Origin: Aminobacter aminovorans
Lineage (GTDB): Bacteria; Pseudomonadota; Alphaproteobacteria; Rhizobiales; Rhizobiaceae
Length of the DNA: 64,000 nt
Reading direction: 5' to 3'
Assembly: GCF_900445235.1 (NCBI RefSeq)
Contig: NZ_UFSM01000001.1
Coordinates: 1-64,000 of the forward strand
How positions within the stretch are numbered: position 1 is the stretch's first letter; each line of letters opens with the position of its first letter. Made by a program: the position numbers and the translations under genes. Shown here piece by piece: positions 8,940 to 20,644 of the stretch. The notes beneath the pieces are model-generated. The model ran no database searches and was not told the origin of the DNA. It saw nothing but the letters and a program-made list of their open reading frames with translations.

Positions 8940-9365
8940 TTATGCCGGGCGCTTGGGCCTCAGCCGAACCACGATATCGACATTGGCGATTTCCATGCCT
9001 TCAGGGGGTTCCGGCAGGTTGGTGACCGTGACCGGGCCGGATTCGATGTCGAACACCCGGTTCTCGCCTTCGATGAAGAAGTGGTGATGGTCGGAGGTGT
9101 TGGTGTCGAAATAGGTTTTCGAGCCCTCGACCGCCAGGATGCGCAGCAAGCCTGATTCCGTGAACTGGTGCAGCGCATTGTAGACGGTGGCCAGCGAAAC
9201 CGGCACACCGGCCGACAAGGCTTCCTCGTGCAGTTCCTCGGCCGAAAGGTGCCGGTCGCCCTTGGCGAACAGCAGCTCAGCCAAAGCGATACGCTGACGC
9301 GTGGGCCTGAGCCCCGCATCGCGGACACGCATTTCCACAGCAATGCTTGCCTTGTGGGAATCCAC
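8940..9365 (-). CDS. irr: Iron response regulator Irr (Fur family)
   Basis: Irr is the haem-responsive Fur-family regulator that controls iron uptake and haem synthesis in rhizobia. The product (141 residues from GTG 9365) has the winged-helix region LRPTRQRIALAELLFAKGDR, the ATVYNALHQFTESGLL recognition area, and the metal-binding TSDHHHFFIEGE histidine cluster typical of Irr. The frame opens up to 9470, but the best promoter (9452-9480) would start transcription near 9445, ruling that start out. ATG 9332 is an alternative. It is divergent from fabA, an arrangement common in related genomes. Confidence 0.92.
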   Translation of the reverse strand: MDSHKASIAVEMRVRDAGLRPTRQRIALAELLFAKGDRHLSAEELHEEALSAGVPVSLATVYNALHQFTESGLLRILAVEGSKTYFDTNTSDHHHFFIEGENRVFDIESGPVTVTNLPEPPEGMEIANVDIVVRLRPKRPA

Positions 9366-9451
9366 TCGTCGCCTCGTCGAAGTTTGCCTTCGCCCCTTTG
9401 GAGCCTGCAAGCGCGCCAAAATCGGATCGGCAGCCGGCAAGCTATGGTTGA

Positions 9452-9480
9452 CATATATTCTGTAGCTCAAATGCGATCAA
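9452..9480 (-). promoter_or_regulatory. Candidate sigma-70 promoter of irr
   Basis: On the minus strand TTGATC (9480-9475) and TATATG (9457-9452) are separated by exactly 17 bases, a good housekeeping match. It points to irr, and the implied transcript start near 9445 supports an irr start codon downstream of that point. I saw no clear iron control element around it. Confidence 0.6.
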
Positions 9481-9489
9481 TAGCGCGCA

Positions 9490-9518
9490 TTGACCCAGGC
9501 GGACGGGCGCGTTAATCG
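9490..9518 (+). promoter_or_regulatory. Candidate sigma-70 promoter of fabA
   Basis: TTGACC (9490-9495) and TAATCG (9513-9518) are spaced by 17 bases on the plus strand, about 93 bases before the fabA start. The leader then holds a small hairpin (GTGCT/AGCAC, 9552-9567 region) before the ribosome-binding site GAAGGTG. Confidence 0.5.
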
Positions 9519-9610
9519 CAAACGCCGGTTTCCGGCAGCAGACAGTCTGTGCTAGTGAGAGCACACAAGAAGGGCGTGGCACCGCCCGAAACATTGACGG
9601 GAAGGTGTTC

Positions 9611-10132
9611 ATGGCCGAACAGAAATCCAGCTACGGCTACGAGGAATTGCTGGCATGTGCGCGCGGCGAGCTGTTCGGAGACGGCAACGCCCAACTGCCC
9701 GCCCCGCCGATGCTGATGTTCGATCGCATCACCGAAATCAGCGAGACCGGTGGCGAATTCGACAAGGGCTTTGCCCGCGCCGAGTTCGACATCAAGCCTG
9801 ACCTGTGGTTCTTCCCTTGCCACTTCATCGGCAACCCGATCATGCCGGGCTGCCTCGGCCTCGATGCCATGTGGCAGCTGACCGGTTTCTACCTCGGCTG
9901 GCTCGGCGAGCAGGGCAAGGGCATGGCGCTGTCCACCGGGGAAGTGAAGTTCAAGGGCATGGTCACGCCTTCGGTCAAGAAGGTCGAATACGGCATCGAC
10001 TTCAAGCGCGTGATGCGCGGCCGCCTGGTACTGGGCATCGCCGACGGCTGGTTGAAAGCCGACGGCGAGACCATATACAAGGCCACCGACCTCAAGGTCG
10101 GGCTCTCGAAGCAGGAAGCCGCGGCCGTCTGA
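9611..10132 (+). CDS. fabA: 3-hydroxydecanoyl-ACP dehydratase/isomerase FabA
   Basis: FabA dehydrates 3-hydroxydecanoyl-ACP and isomerises the double bond, opening the anaerobic route to unsaturated fatty acids. The 173-residue product has the hot-dog fold and the active-site stretch [18 protein letters not shown] (about residues 62-79), which contains the catalytic histidine, and the aspartate follows in DAMWQ. ATG 9611 is used; an in-frame GTG lies two codons upstream. It leads a fabA-fabB-fabI operon: fabB starts 30 bases after its stop. Confidence 0.96.
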   Translation: MAEQKSSYGYEELLACARGELFGDGNAQLPAPPMLMFDRITEISETGGEFDKGFARAEFDIKPDLWFFPCHFIGNPIMPGCLGLDAMWQLTGFYLGWLGEQGKGMALSTGEVKFKGMVTPSVKKVEYGIDFKRVMRGRLVLGIADGWLKADGETIYKATDLKVGLSKQEAAAV

Positions 10133-10162
10133 TCGGCCCCTTACACTGGACCGGAGATTTTC

Positions 10163-11386
10163 ATGAGACGTGTCGTCGTAACTGGCCTTGGCATCGTATC
10201 GTCCATCGGCAACAACGCCGACGAGGTTCAAGCTTCGCTGCGTGACGCCCGGTCCGGCATCAGCTTCTCCGAGTCCTTCGCCGAACACGGCTTCAAGTGC
10301 CAGGTCTGGGGCTCGCCCAACCTCGACACCACAGAGCTCGTCGACCGCCGCGCCGCCCGTTTCCTGTCGCAGGGCGGCATGTGGAACCACGTCGCGATGA
10401 AGCAGGCAATCGCCGACAGCGGCCTCGAAGAAAGCGACGTGTCGGGCAACGAGCGTACCGGCATCATCATGGGCTCCGGCGGTCCGTCGACCCGCACGAT
10501 CGTCGAAGCGTCCGAGATCACGCTGAAGAACAATTCGCCCAAGCGCATCGGACCGTTCGCCGTGCCGAAGGCAATGTCGTCGACCGCCTCGGCGACCCTC
10601 GCTACCTGGTTCAAAATCCACGGCGTCAACTACTCGATCTCGTCGGCATGCTCGACCTCGGCACACTGCATCGGCAATGCGGCGGAGATGATCCAGTGGG
10701 GCAAGCAGGACATCATGTTCGCCGGCGGCCACGAAGACCTCGACTGGACCATGTCGAACTTGTTCGACGCCATGGGTGCCATGTCGTCCAAGTACAACGA
10801 CCGCGCCTCGGTTGCCTCGCGTGCCTATGACCTCAACCGCGACGGCTTCGTCATCGCCGGTGGTGCTGGCGTGCTGGTGCTGGAAGAGCTCGAACATGCC
10901 AAGGCGCGCGGCGCCAAGATCTATTGCGAACTGGTCGGTTACGGTGCCACCTCCGACGGCTACGACATGGTCGCCCCGTCCGGGGAAGGCGCGATGCGCT
11001 GCATGCGCCAGGCGCTGTCGACGGTGAAGGGCCCGGTCGACTACATCAACACCCACGGCACCTCGACGCCGGTGGGTGATTCCAAGGAAATGGGCGCGAT
11101 CCGCGAAGTGTTCGCCGGCAACCTGCCGAACATCACCTCGACCAAGTCGCTGACCGGCCATTCGCTGGGTGCAGCGGGCGTTCAGGAATCAATCTACTCG
11201 ATCCTGATGATGCAGGGCGGCTTCATCGGCGAGAGCGCGCATATCGAAGAGCTGGATCCGGAATTCGAAGGCATGCCGATCGTGCGCAAGCGCATCGACA
11301 ACGCCAAGATCGACACCGTGTTGTCCAATTCCTTCGGCTTTGGCGGTACCAACGCCACGCTCGTTTTCCAGCGCCTCTCGGCATAG
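10163..11386 (+). CDS. fabB: 3-oxoacyl-ACP synthase I FabB
   Basis: FabB elongates the cis-3-decenoyl-ACP made by FabA. The 407-residue product has the condensing-enzyme triad: the cysteine in [10 protein letters not shown] (near residue 160), the histidine in [11 protein letters not shown] (near 300) and the histidine in TGHSLGAAG (near 335), and the C-terminal [12 protein letters not shown] motif. It sits between fabA and fabI, with 10 bases to fabI. The pairing with FabA and the shape of the motifs favour FabB over FabF. Confidence 0.95.
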   Translation: MRRVVVTGLGIVSSIGNNADEVQASLRDARSGISFSESFAEHGFKCQVWGSPNLDTTELVDRRAARFLSQGGMWNHVAMKQAIADSGLEESDVSGNERTGIIMGSGGPSTRTIVEASEITLKNNSPKRIGPFAVPKAMSSTASATLATWFKIHGVNYSISSACSTSAHCIGNAAEMIQWGKQDIMFAGGHEDLDWTMSNLFDAMGAMSSKYNDRASVASRAYDLNRDGFVIAGGAGVLVLEELEHAKARGAKIYCELVGYGATSDGYDMVAPSGEGAMRCMRQALSTVKGPVDYINTHGTSTPVGDSKEMGAIREVFAGNLPNITSTKSLTGHSLGAAGVQESIYSILMMQGGFIGESAHIEELDPEFEGMPIVRKRIDNAKIDTVLSNSFGFGGTNATLVFQRLSA

Positions 11387-11396
11387 GGACCCCGAC

Positions 11397-12209
11397 ATGG
11401 ACGGATTGATGAAGGGCAAGCGCGGGCTCATCATGGGCGTCGCGAACGACCACTCGATTGCCTGGGGCATTGCGCAGAAGCTTGCCGAGCATGGTGCCGA
11501 ACTCGCCTTCACCTATCAGGGCGAGGCTTTCGGTCGCCGCGTCAAGCCGCTGGCCGAAAAGGTCGGCGCCTCGATCCTGGTGCCATGCGATGTCGAGGAC
11601 AGCGCGTCGGTTGCCCAGACCTTCGAGACGCTGAAGGAGAAATGGGGCGGCATCGACTTCCTGGTGCATGCCATCGGCTTCTCCGACAAGAACGAGCTCA
11701 AGGGCCTGTATGCCGACACCACGCGCGAGAACTTCGTACGCACAATGGTGATCTCGTGCTTCTCCTTCACCGAAGTCGCCAAGCACGCGGCGGCGCTGAT
11801 GAATGATGGCGGCTCGATGATCACGCTGACCTATGCCGGCTCTGTCCGCGTCATGCCCAACTACAACGTCATGGGCGTCGCCAAGGCAGGCCTCGAGGCC
11901 AGCGTGCGTTACCTTGCCAACGACTATGGCCCGCGCGGCATCCGAATCAACGGCATCTCGGCCGGGCCGGTGCGGACGCTTGCAGGCGCCGGCATTGCCG
12001 ATGCGCGCCACATGTTCACCTACCAGCAACGCAACTCGCCGCTGCGCCGCACGGTGACCCTCGACGAGGTCGGCGGCTCGGCGCTGTATCTTTTGTCCGA
12101 CCTGTCATCGGGCGTGACAGGCGAGATCCACTACGTCGATTCGGGCTATCATATCGTCTCGATGCCGACGCTGGACGAGCTCAAGCAGATGGACGGTGGG
12201 CGCGAATAG
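11397..12209 (+). CDS. fabI: Enoyl-ACP reductase FabI
   Basis: FabI carries out the last, NADH-dependent reduction of each fatty-acid elongation cycle. The 270-residue product has the atypical short-chain dehydrogenase features of the family: GLIMGVANDHSIAWGIA at the N-terminus as dinucleotide site, and the catalytic tyrosine and lysine six residues apart in NYNVMGVAKAGLE. ATG 11397 starts 10 bases after fabB; the frame is open further upstream inside fabB, but the family start fits ATG. A small GGGCGC/GCGCCC hairpin spans the stop codon without a T-run. Confidence 0.95.
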   Translation: MDGLMKGKRGLIMGVANDHSIAWGIAQKLAEHGAELAFTYQGEAFGRRVKPLAEKVGASILVPCDVEDSASVAQTFETLKEKWGGIDFLVHAIGFSDKNELKGLYADTTRENFVRTMVISCFSFTEVAKHAAALMNDGGSMITLTYAGSVRVMPNYNVMGVAKAGLEASVRYLANDYGPRGIRINGISAGPVRTLAGAGIADARHMFTYQQRNSPLRRTVTLDEVGGSALYLLSDLSSGVTGEIHYVDSGYHIVSMPTLDELKQMDGGRE

Positions 12210-12400
12210 CGCCCGCCCCGAAAACGTCGACTATCGGGAATGAGCCCGCACGAAGCGGGATATTGGTGCGCCTTTTCGCGCGTCCAGGAGACCATGCAGC
12301 GCCGCAACAAAAACGCCTGCTGGTAAAATTGTAGACAATCGTCAAAATCGATCTTAACGAGCGAATCGGTAGAAATGCCACGCAAGTTAGGAAAATCAGC

Positions 12401-13939
12401 ATGTCTGCCGCCAGGAACCCCCGTCGAAGCCGCACGTTTCGACTTATCACCATCGCCGCTTCCGGCATGGGCAGTTTCGTGCTGGGCCTGTGGTGGCTGA
12501 GGTTTGCTCTTGGCGACAATATTGGCGGCATGTCGGGCGAAGCGGTCAGCGCGGTCATCGCAGGACTTTGTGCACTCGCCGCATCGATCGCTGCGATGTC
12601 GTTCTTCGCCGGCGTCGACGAATCGGCTGATTTCGTCTTCAACGAAACGCATTACGACAAGCTGACCGGGCTTCTGGCGCGGCCAGCGATGGTCGGCAAG
12701 ATTGCCGAGGCAGCGTCGGCCACGGCTCGCACCGGCAAGCCGATGTTTCTCATCGACATCGACATCGACCGCTTCAAGCAGATCAACGATGCCATCGGCT
12801 ACAGCAATGGCGACGCCCTGATCCGCGCCTTCACCGCGCGACTCAAGGCGGCCCTGCCGCGCGACATGGTCATCGGCCGCATCGGCGCTGGCGAATTCGC
12901 CGTCCTCTACCCCGACCAGATGCTGCGCTGCTCACTCGACACCCTCATCGAACGCCTCATCCACGACCTGATGCGTCCGTATCAGCTGCCCTCGCACCAG
13001 CAGTCGGTCAACGTCTCCGTTGGCGTCGTTGCCATGCCGAAGGACGGCTACGACCCCGTTGTGCTGCTGCGCCGCTCGAACCTTGCGCTGCAGAATGCGC
13101 GCGCCAGCGGCATCGGCGACTGGGCCGTCTTCCAGCCTGAAATGGGTCGAGTTGCCGACCACCGCCAGTGGGTGGAATCGGAACTGCACATTGCCTTCGA
13201 ACGCGGTGACTTCGATCTGCACTACCAGCCGCAGCTTGACCTGACCTCGGGCCGCGTCGTCGGCTACGAGGCGCTGATACGCTGGCGCCACCCGGAGCGC
13301 GGCATGATCCCGCCGATCGAGTTCATCTCGGTCGCCGAAGAGACAGGCATGATCGCGCCGATCGGCGAATGGGTGCTGCGCAAGGCCTGCACCGATGCCC
13401 GCCTGCTGCCGGAAGACTGCTTCGTTGCCGTCAACATTTCGCCGGTGCAGTTCATGACCCGCGATTTCGTCGGCATCGTCGAGCGGATCATCAAGGACAC
13501 CGGCATCGAACCCAAGCGCCTGGAACTCGAGCTGACCGAATCGGCGATGATGCAGGACCGCGAGCGTGCGGCCTTCATCCTGAAGCAGCTGACGGAGATG
13601 GGTATTTCCGTGGCCGTCGACGACTTCGGCACCGGCTACTCGAACCTCGCTTATCTGATCGACTTCTCGTTCCACAAGCTCAAGATCGACCGCTCCTTCG
13701 TCAGCCGCATGGAAACCGACAGCAATTCGGGTGCCGTCGTATCGACGATCGTCGGCCTGTCCAGGGCACTCGGCGTGCGCACCATTGCCGAAGGCGTGGA
13801 GACCGAGAACCAGGCGAGCCTGCTCAGGGCCGCCGGCTGCCAGGAGGTTCAGGGCTATTTCTACGGCCGCCCGGCGCCGCTCAGCCTCGGCGACCCGGCT
13901 TTGACCCAGGGCACCGAAGGCATCGCCAGCGTCCACTGA
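12401..13939 (+). CDS. Membrane GGDEF/EAL protein with degenerate cyclase site
   Basis: This 512-residue protein probably hydrolyses cyclic di-GMP. Two hydrophobic segments (about residues 18-40 and 45-66) anchor it in the inner membrane. A GGDEF domain (about 80-245) follows, but its signature reads GAGEF near 163-167, so cyclase activity is doubtful and a GTP-sensing or regulatory role is more likely. The EAL domain (about 260-505) keeps EAL at 290-292, NISPVQF, the ELTES glutamate, DDFGTGYSNL, KIDRSF and EGVET, so phosphodiesterase activity is expected. The 191-base gap before it contains a short ATTGT/ACAAT palindrome at 12328-12339. Confidence 0.92.
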   Translation: MSAARNPRRSRTFRLITIAASGMGSFVLGLWWLRFALGDNIGGMSGEAVSAVIAGLCALAASIAAMSFFAGVDESADFVFNETHYDKLTGLLARPAMVGKIAEAASATARTGKPMFLIDIDIDRFKQINDAIGYSNGDALIRAFTARLKAALPRDMVIGRIGAGEFAVLYPDQMLRCSLDTLIERLIHDLMRPYQLPSHQQSVNVSVGVVAMPKDGYDPVVLLRRSNLALQNARASGIGDWAVFQPEMGRVADHRQWVESELHIAFERGDFDLHYQPQLDLTSGRVVGYEALIRWRHPERGMIPPIEFISVAEETGMIAPIGEWVLRKACTDARLLPEDCFVAVNISPVQFMTRDFVGIVERIIKDTGIEPKRLELELTESAMMQDRERAAFILKQLTEMGISVAVDDFGTGYSNLAYLIDFSFHKLKIDRSFVSRMETDSNSGAVVSTIVGLSRALGVRTIAEGVETENQASLLRAAGCQEVQGYFYGRPAPLSLGDPALTQGTEGIASVH

Positions 13940-13974
13940 CGCCCTTGATCAGCGCCCCTGGCCGATGCCCAACG

Positions 13975-14991
13975 TCAGCGCTTGGCGGAATAGACCCTGA
14001 AGGCGTTGTCGACGGCGATCTCTTCGACCGACGAGAAAGCCTGCGCCAATACAGGCGGATAAGGCAGATGGCGGTTGGCCACCATGAACAGGCGTCCGCC
14101 CGGCTTGAGGGCCGCAGCCGCCGCCTTGATCATGCGATGACCGATCTCGGGATCCGCGTCGCGATCCTGGTGGAAGGGCGGGTTCATCACCACCACGTCG
14201 TAGCGCCGCTCAACCGGCTCCTTGGCGAGGTCCTGCCAATGGAACCCAGGCTGGACTGATGTGGCTGGCACGTTGGCTTTGGCGGCCTCCAGTGCCTCGA
14301 AATCGGCCTCGAACAGGTCGAGCGCCTTGAGCTCTTTCGCACGCGTCACCACCTCGGCTGCAACATAACCCCAGCCGGCGCAGAAATCGGCGACCTTGCC
14401 CTTTATGTCGGAGGGCAAGTTGTCGACCAGAAGGCGCGAGCCGACGTCGATGCGCTCGAAAGAGAACATGCCGGGCGCGGTGCGGAAGCGGTCCTCGACC
14501 AGCATTTCCGGATTGTCGGCGCGCAAGGTCGCGGCTGCGGCGTCTGCCTGAGCGGTGCGGCGGAACCAGAGTGCCGTGCCGTGATATTTGGGCAGGTGGT
14601 CCTCTATCTCGAGCAGACCGGCCAAGCGCTTGCGCAGGCTTGCGATGCCGTCCTCCTTGCCGCCGGCAACGACGATCAGCCCGCCCGGCGCAACGCGTTC
14701 GATCGCCTCGGCGACACGCAGCTCGTTGAGCCCGCGATGACGCCCGGCCAATACCAGGATAATGTCGAAACCGTCGTCCTCGGCGCGCGCCGCAACATCG
14801 TGTCCGGCCGCCGCCAGGGCCAGCACATACGGGCGGAAGCCCTGGACAAGGGAAAGCCTGGCGTCGAAGCCCTGCGGCTTCCTGAAGCCCGGCTCAGCGC
14901 CAATGAACAGGGCACGCAAGCCCTGCCCCGGCATCGCCAACAGCTCGGCCTCGAAGGGATAGAACAGGGTTTTCAGTGCGTCGCGTGGCAT
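13975..14991 (-). CDS. rsmC: RsmC-like 16S rRNA (guanine-N2) methyltransferase
   Basis: RsmC-type enzymes methylate G1207 of 16S rRNA using S-adenosylmethionine. The 338-residue product has two tandem methyltransferase-like halves; the C-terminal one has VADFCAGWGYVAAEV as the SAM loop and the N2-guanine signature VVMNPPFHQ near residue 255. The length fits the family. It converges on the GGDEF/EAL gene. The rRNA target is inferred from family resemblance. Confidence 0.85.
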   Translation of the reverse strand: MPRDALKTLFYPFEAELLAMPGQGLRALFIGAEPGFRKPQGFDARLSLVQGFRPYVLALAAAGHDVAARAEDDGFDIILVLAGRHRGLNELRVAEAIERVAPGGLIVVAGGKEDGIASLRKRLAGLLEIEDHLPKYHGTALWFRRTAQADAAAATLRADNPEMLVEDRFRTAPGMFSFERIDVGSRLLVDNLPSDIKGKVADFCAGWGYVAAEVVTRAKELKALDLFEADFEALEAAKANVPATSVQPGFHWQDLAKEPVERRYDVVVMNPPFHQDRDADPEIGHRMIKAAAAALKPGGRLFMVANRHLPYPPVLAQAFSSVEEIAVDNAFRVYSAKR

Positions 14992-15055
14992 GGCGTTTTC
15001 CAGGTGTCTGGGAGTTCGATCGGCGGCCAGTCCGGGACCGCCACCAGGCTATCGC

Positions 15056-15523
15056 TTAGCCGTTCTTTGTCTGACCGCCAACCTCGGCAAAAAGCAAGCC
15101 ACGCAACTCTCCGCGCAGGCACTTCACCTCCGGCGCGCGTGAGGCCACGAACTCCAGGACGGAGTCGTGGAATGCGAAGACAAAATGGCGATAGCGTGCA
15201 AACAGCGCGTCCGAATGCTGTCGATGTACGCGATTGGCCGTCCTCATTTCGTCGATCCACTCCGAGTCCAGCACCTCATAGGCTTCGTAAGCCGCAAGCC
15301 CCAAGGGCGCATAACGATGCCCGCCCAGCACCTCGTCGTTGGGATAGCCGAATTTGAGGGCAAGATACGGACCGGCGCTGACAATCGCGCATGTCTCGAA
15401 CGGCACGCGTCCGGAAGCCTGCAGGTAGTAACCGAAGAGCAGACCTTCTTCATCGGCGACTACCATCGGCATGGGCGCTCCAGCGTCGCATGCCGGAACA
15501 TCGATCCGTCTCAAGCTTGTCAT
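15056..15523 (-). CDS. Conserved-looking protein of unknown function
   Basis: I do not recognise this 155-residue protein. It has no signal peptide or membrane segment, and is fairly rich in aromatic residues; a distinctive segment is RYRHFVFAFHDSVLEFVA near the C-terminus, and GYYLQASGRVPFETCAIVSA near the N-terminus. The frame continues upstream through the pnp terminator, so I chose ATG 15523, preceded by GGAAGGGG. It lies downstream of that terminator and is probably transcribed separately. Confidence 0.7.
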   Translation of the reverse strand: MTSLRRIDVPACDAGAPMPMVVADEEGLLFGYYLQASGRVPFETCAIVSAGPYLALKFGYPNDEVLGGHRYAPLGLAAYEAYEVLDSEWIDEMRTANRVHRQHSDALFARYRHFVFAFHDSVLEFVASRAPEVKCLRGELRGLLFAEVGGQTKNG

Positions 15524-15545
15524 TCGGTCGCCCCTTCCCCAAACA

Positions 15546-15577
15546 AAAAGGGCGCAGCCATGCGGCTGCGCCCTTTT
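15546..15577 (-). terminator. Rho-independent terminator of pnp
   Basis: GGCGCAGCC (15551-15559) and GGCTGCGCC (15564-15572) form a perfect stem with an ATGC loop, extended by A:T pairs. On the minus strand it is followed by TTTTTGTTT. It lies 22 bases past the pnp stop and ends the rpsO-pnp transcript. Confidence 0.9.
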
Positions 15578-15599
15578 CATGATTACATCAAGCAGAAGC

Positions 15600-17741
<2,142 letters not shown>

Positions 17742-18069
17742 ATTCTGTCCTTCGTGGCGGGAACGGCCCACGCCGCATTCCGGCGCGCCAATTCCCTGGC
17801 TTGTTCGGCGCGCCATAGGGAAAACCGCTTGGTCTTCCGCACACGCCTTGGCTTCGATTTGGCCAGCCACGGGCAAGACAACAAGAAGCTCGGTGGAAAT
17901 GTGAGCCGCAACGCGGCCGACCGAACGTCCTGCAATCCTGCCCCATGACCGTCCATGGGCGGTTCGGGCGCGTTGCTGCGGCGCTCCGGAACCTTTTTCA
18001 GCGCGGCCCCGCCCCTGTGGCGAGATCGGACTAATGGACCATCAAAAAGGATAGCCCGAATGCGCGAAC

Positions 18070-18096
18070 GGCGGGCTCTCGCTGGGAGAACCCGCC
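18070..18096 (-). terminator. rpsO-pnp intercistronic hairpin
   Basis: The 365-base rpsO-pnp gap holds, 10 bases past the rpsO stop, an 11-bp stem (GGCGGGTTCTC with GAGAGCCCGCC, one G:U pair, 5-base loop). A CTTTTTG run lies only about 20 bases later, so it would be a partial terminator or processing site. E. coli has a terminator and RNase III processing site at the same place. Nothing else stands out in the gap. Confidence 0.55.
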
Positions 18097-18106
18097 GATC
18101 AATTCA

Positions 18107-18376
18107 TCAGCGGCGCAGACCGAGCTTCTCGATCAGCGTCTGATAGCGTGCGTCGTCCTTGCGCTTGAGGTAGTCAAGCAGTGAGCGACGCAGGGAGACG
18201 AGCGCCAGAAGACCACGACGGGAGTGGTTGTCCTTCTTGTGGTCCTTGAAGTGCTCGGTCAGGTTCTTGATGCGCTCGGAAAGGATCGCAACCTGAACTT
18301 CCGGCGAACCGGTGTCGCCCTTGGCGGTTGCAAATTCAGCCATCAATTCCGACTTGCGCTCGGCAGTAATCGACAT
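18107..18376 (-). CDS. rpsO: 30S ribosomal protein S15
   Basis: S15 binds 16S rRNA early in 30S assembly. The 89-residue product has the exact family length and the hallmark segments [21 protein letters not shown] and [19 protein letters not shown]. It precedes pnp on the minus strand. The ribosome-binding site GAAAGGA lies 9 bases before the ATG. Confidence 0.97.
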   Translation of the reverse strand: MSITAERKSELMAEFATAKGDTGSPEVQVAILSERIKNLTEHFKDHKKDNHSRRGLLALVSLRRSLLDYLKRKDDARYQTLIEKLGLRR

Positions 18377-18539
18377 CGTGTTTTCCTTTCAATCTGGAGG
18401 AAACGGGACGCCCTCGGCCGGGATGTCGTCCAGCTGGGGCCAATGGAACAAGGCGCTTAAAAGCGCGATGTTGCGGCGCATATAGTGGAATTTGGCAACA
18501 AAAGCCAGTCCCATTCGCAAGCCGGCTCCGGGCCGCCCT

Positions 18540-19634
18540 TCAGAGCCATTTGCGCCAGCGGAAAAACAGTACCAGCGAGATCGCGACCAGGGCCATGAAG
18601 CCAAGGGCCGCCGGATAGCCGTAAGGCCAAAGCAGCTCGGGCATGTTCCAGGGCGAGCTGGCGGGATCGAAATTCATGCCCCAGATGCCGGCAAGAAACG
18701 TCAGCGGAATGAAGATCGCCGAAACGATCGTCAGCACGCCGATGATCTCGTTGGTGCGCGATTGCGACAGCGAAAGCTGCATCTCGATCAGGCCGATCAT
18801 CGTTTCCCGCTGTGACTCGACCGTTTCGGCCAAGCGGATGGAATGGTCGAGCGTGTCGTTGAAATAGACCTTCGTCTCGGCCGAGATGAAGGCAGCGTCG
18901 GAACGGATCAGCGTAGTCAGCGCATCGCGCAACGGCATGATGGTACGCTTGAGCAGGCTGGTTGCCCGACGCAGGCCGTGCAGCTGGCTGATGTGCTGCT
19001 TCCTGGGAGCGGCCAGCAGTTCGTCCTCGATGGCGTCGACCTTGTCGCCTGTCGCATCGACGATCGGGAAGTAGCTGTCGACCACCGCGTCGATCAATGC
19101 ATAGGCGAGATAGTCGGCTTTGCGGTGGCGCAGGCGGCTGGGGTTGGAGGTGCGGATGCGTTGGCGCACCGGCTCGAACGGGTCGCCCTCGCGCTCCTGG
19201 AAGGTGACGACGAACTTGTCGCCGAAAAAGAACGAGATCTGCTCGTAGCGGCTGGTCTTGGCGTCATCGATCATCGAGAGCACGAAGAAGGCGTGATCGT
19301 CGAAGAAGTCGGCCTTGGAGCGCTGGCCGGTATTGACCACATCCTCGAGCGCCAGTGTGTGCAGGCCGAAGATCCTGCCGATCTCCTCGATCAGGCCGAT
19401 ATTGGCAAGGCCGACGCAATCGAGCCAGATCAACGGCCAATTTTTGCAAGCAGCCTCGACGTCGTCGAGGCTGGCATCGTCGACGAATTCGCAGGCTTCC
19501 GGCGAGATCAGCGTCAAGTTCAGCGCCGACTGGCGCGCCGACGGATCGGCGATCAGCGTGCCGGGTGACGCGCCGACCGGTGGCCGCGTGTGCTGGCGAT
19601 GGCCGCGGTTGCCGGTAGGTTCAGCCAGTGCCAT
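18540..19634 (-). CDS. corA: CorA-family magnesium transporter
   Basis: CorA proteins are pentameric Mg2+/Co2+ channels of the inner membrane. The 364-residue product has a large N-terminal cytoplasmic domain, a long helix, and two C-terminal membrane segments (about 292-315 and 335-358). The GMN selectivity motif (IWGMNFD) sits between them near 317-319. It lies between truB and rpsO on the same strand, an insertion into an otherwise conserved translation operon, so it may be read with it. Ion specificity within the family is not certain. Confidence 0.93.
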   Translation of the reverse strand: MALAEPTGNRGHRQHTRPPVGASPGTLIADPSARQSALNLTLISPEACEFVDDASLDDVEAACKNWPLIWLDCVGLANIGLIEEIGRIFGLHTLALEDVVNTGQRSKADFFDDHAFFVLSMIDDAKTSRYEQISFFFGDKFVVTFQEREGDPFEPVRQRIRTSNPSRLRHRKADYLAYALIDAVVDSYFPIVDATGDKVDAIEDELLAAPRKQHISQLHGLRRATSLLKRTIMPLRDALTTLIRSDAAFISAETKVYFNDTLDHSIRLAETVESQRETMIGLIEMQLSLSQSRTNEIIGVLTIVSAIFIPLTFLAGIWGMNFDPASSPWNMPELLWPYGYPAALGFMALVAISLVLFFRWRKWL

Positions 19635-19695
19635 TTCGCCTCGCTCGCGGAATCATGTCAGCGATCCAAGCGGAAACGGCACCGGCAGACAAGTG

Positions 19696-20643
19696 TCAGG
19701 CAGTGAACACCCGCTTGGGCTTGAACATGCCCTGTTCGATGGCGCCGATGGCAACGAGCTTGCCGCGCGCGGTGGCGCAGGCTTCCTCGGCCTCGACAGG
19801 GGCATCGCGGCCGCGAACGATGACCGGGTTGCCGAGCCTGATCTTGGAGGCGGCCTCGTCGGTCACCGCAACCTGCGGCAGGCAGTCGAGTGCCGCTGAG
19901 GTGTCGACGACGAATTCATCGATCGCGGTGAAGTCCCATTTGCCCTCTTCGCCTTCCGGCTGGCCGGCGGTTCGCGCGGCATCGAGCTCGGCTATGGTGA
20001 CGAAGTCCTCTGCCGTGAAGGGGTCGACTTCGGTGCGGCGAAGCTCGGAGATGTGGCCGAAGCAGCCGAGATCGCGACCCATGTCGCGGGCAAGCGAGCG
20101 GACATAGGTGCCCTTGCCGCAATCGATCTCGAATACGGTGCGGTCAGCACTGTTTTCGATGATCTCAAGGCGGCCGATCTCGACCTCGCGGGCTGGAATG
20201 TCGACTGTCTCACCCTCACGGGCGAGGTCATAGGCGCGTTCGCCTGCGATCTTGATCGCCGAGAACTGCGGCGGCGTCTGCATGATGACGCCGGTATATT
20301 TCGGCATGACGGCGCGGATCTCTTCCTCGGACGGACGCTTGTCCGAGGTTTTGGTCACCGGTCCTTCCAGGTCATCGGTCGAGCGCTCTTCTCCCCACGA
20401 GACGGTGAAGCGGTAAACCTTGGCGCCATCCATGACGTAAGGCACGGTCTTGGTGGCTTCGCCGAGCGCGATCGGCAGCATCCCGGAGGCGAGCGGGTCG
20501 AGCGTTCCAGCGTGTCCGGCCTTTTCGGCGTTGAACAGCCATTTTATCTTGGAGACGGCCTCTGTCGAGCCCATGCCGACAGGTTTGTCCAGCACCAGCC
20601 AGCCGGAGACGGGCCGGCCTTTCTTCTTGCCGCGACGCGACAT
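19696..20643 (-). CDS. truB: tRNA pseudouridine-55 synthase TruB
   Basis: TruB converts U55 in the T-loop of tRNAs to pseudouridine. The 315-residue product has the family start [17 protein letters not shown] and the catalytic aspartate in [16 protein letters not shown] (near residue 48), then the [12 protein letters not shown] segment. Its ATG is one base from the rbfA stop, so they are cotranscribed, as in many bacteria. Confidence 0.96.
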   Translation of the reverse strand: MSRRGKKKGRPVSGWLVLDKPVGMGSTEAVSKIKWLFNAEKAGHAGTLDPLASGMLPIALGEATKTVPYVMDGAKVYRFTVSWGEERSTDDLEGPVTKTSDKRPSEEEIRAVMPKYTGVIMQTPPQFSAIKIAGERAYDLAREGETVDIPAREVEIGRLEIIENSADRTVFEIDCGKGTYVRSLARDMGRDLGCFGHISELRRTEVDPFTAEDFVTIAELDAARTAGQPEGEEGKWDFTAIDEFVVDTSAALDCLPQVAVTDEAASKIRLGNPVIVRGRDAPVEAEEACATARGKLVAIGAIEQGMFKPKRVFTA

Positions 20644-20644
20644 G

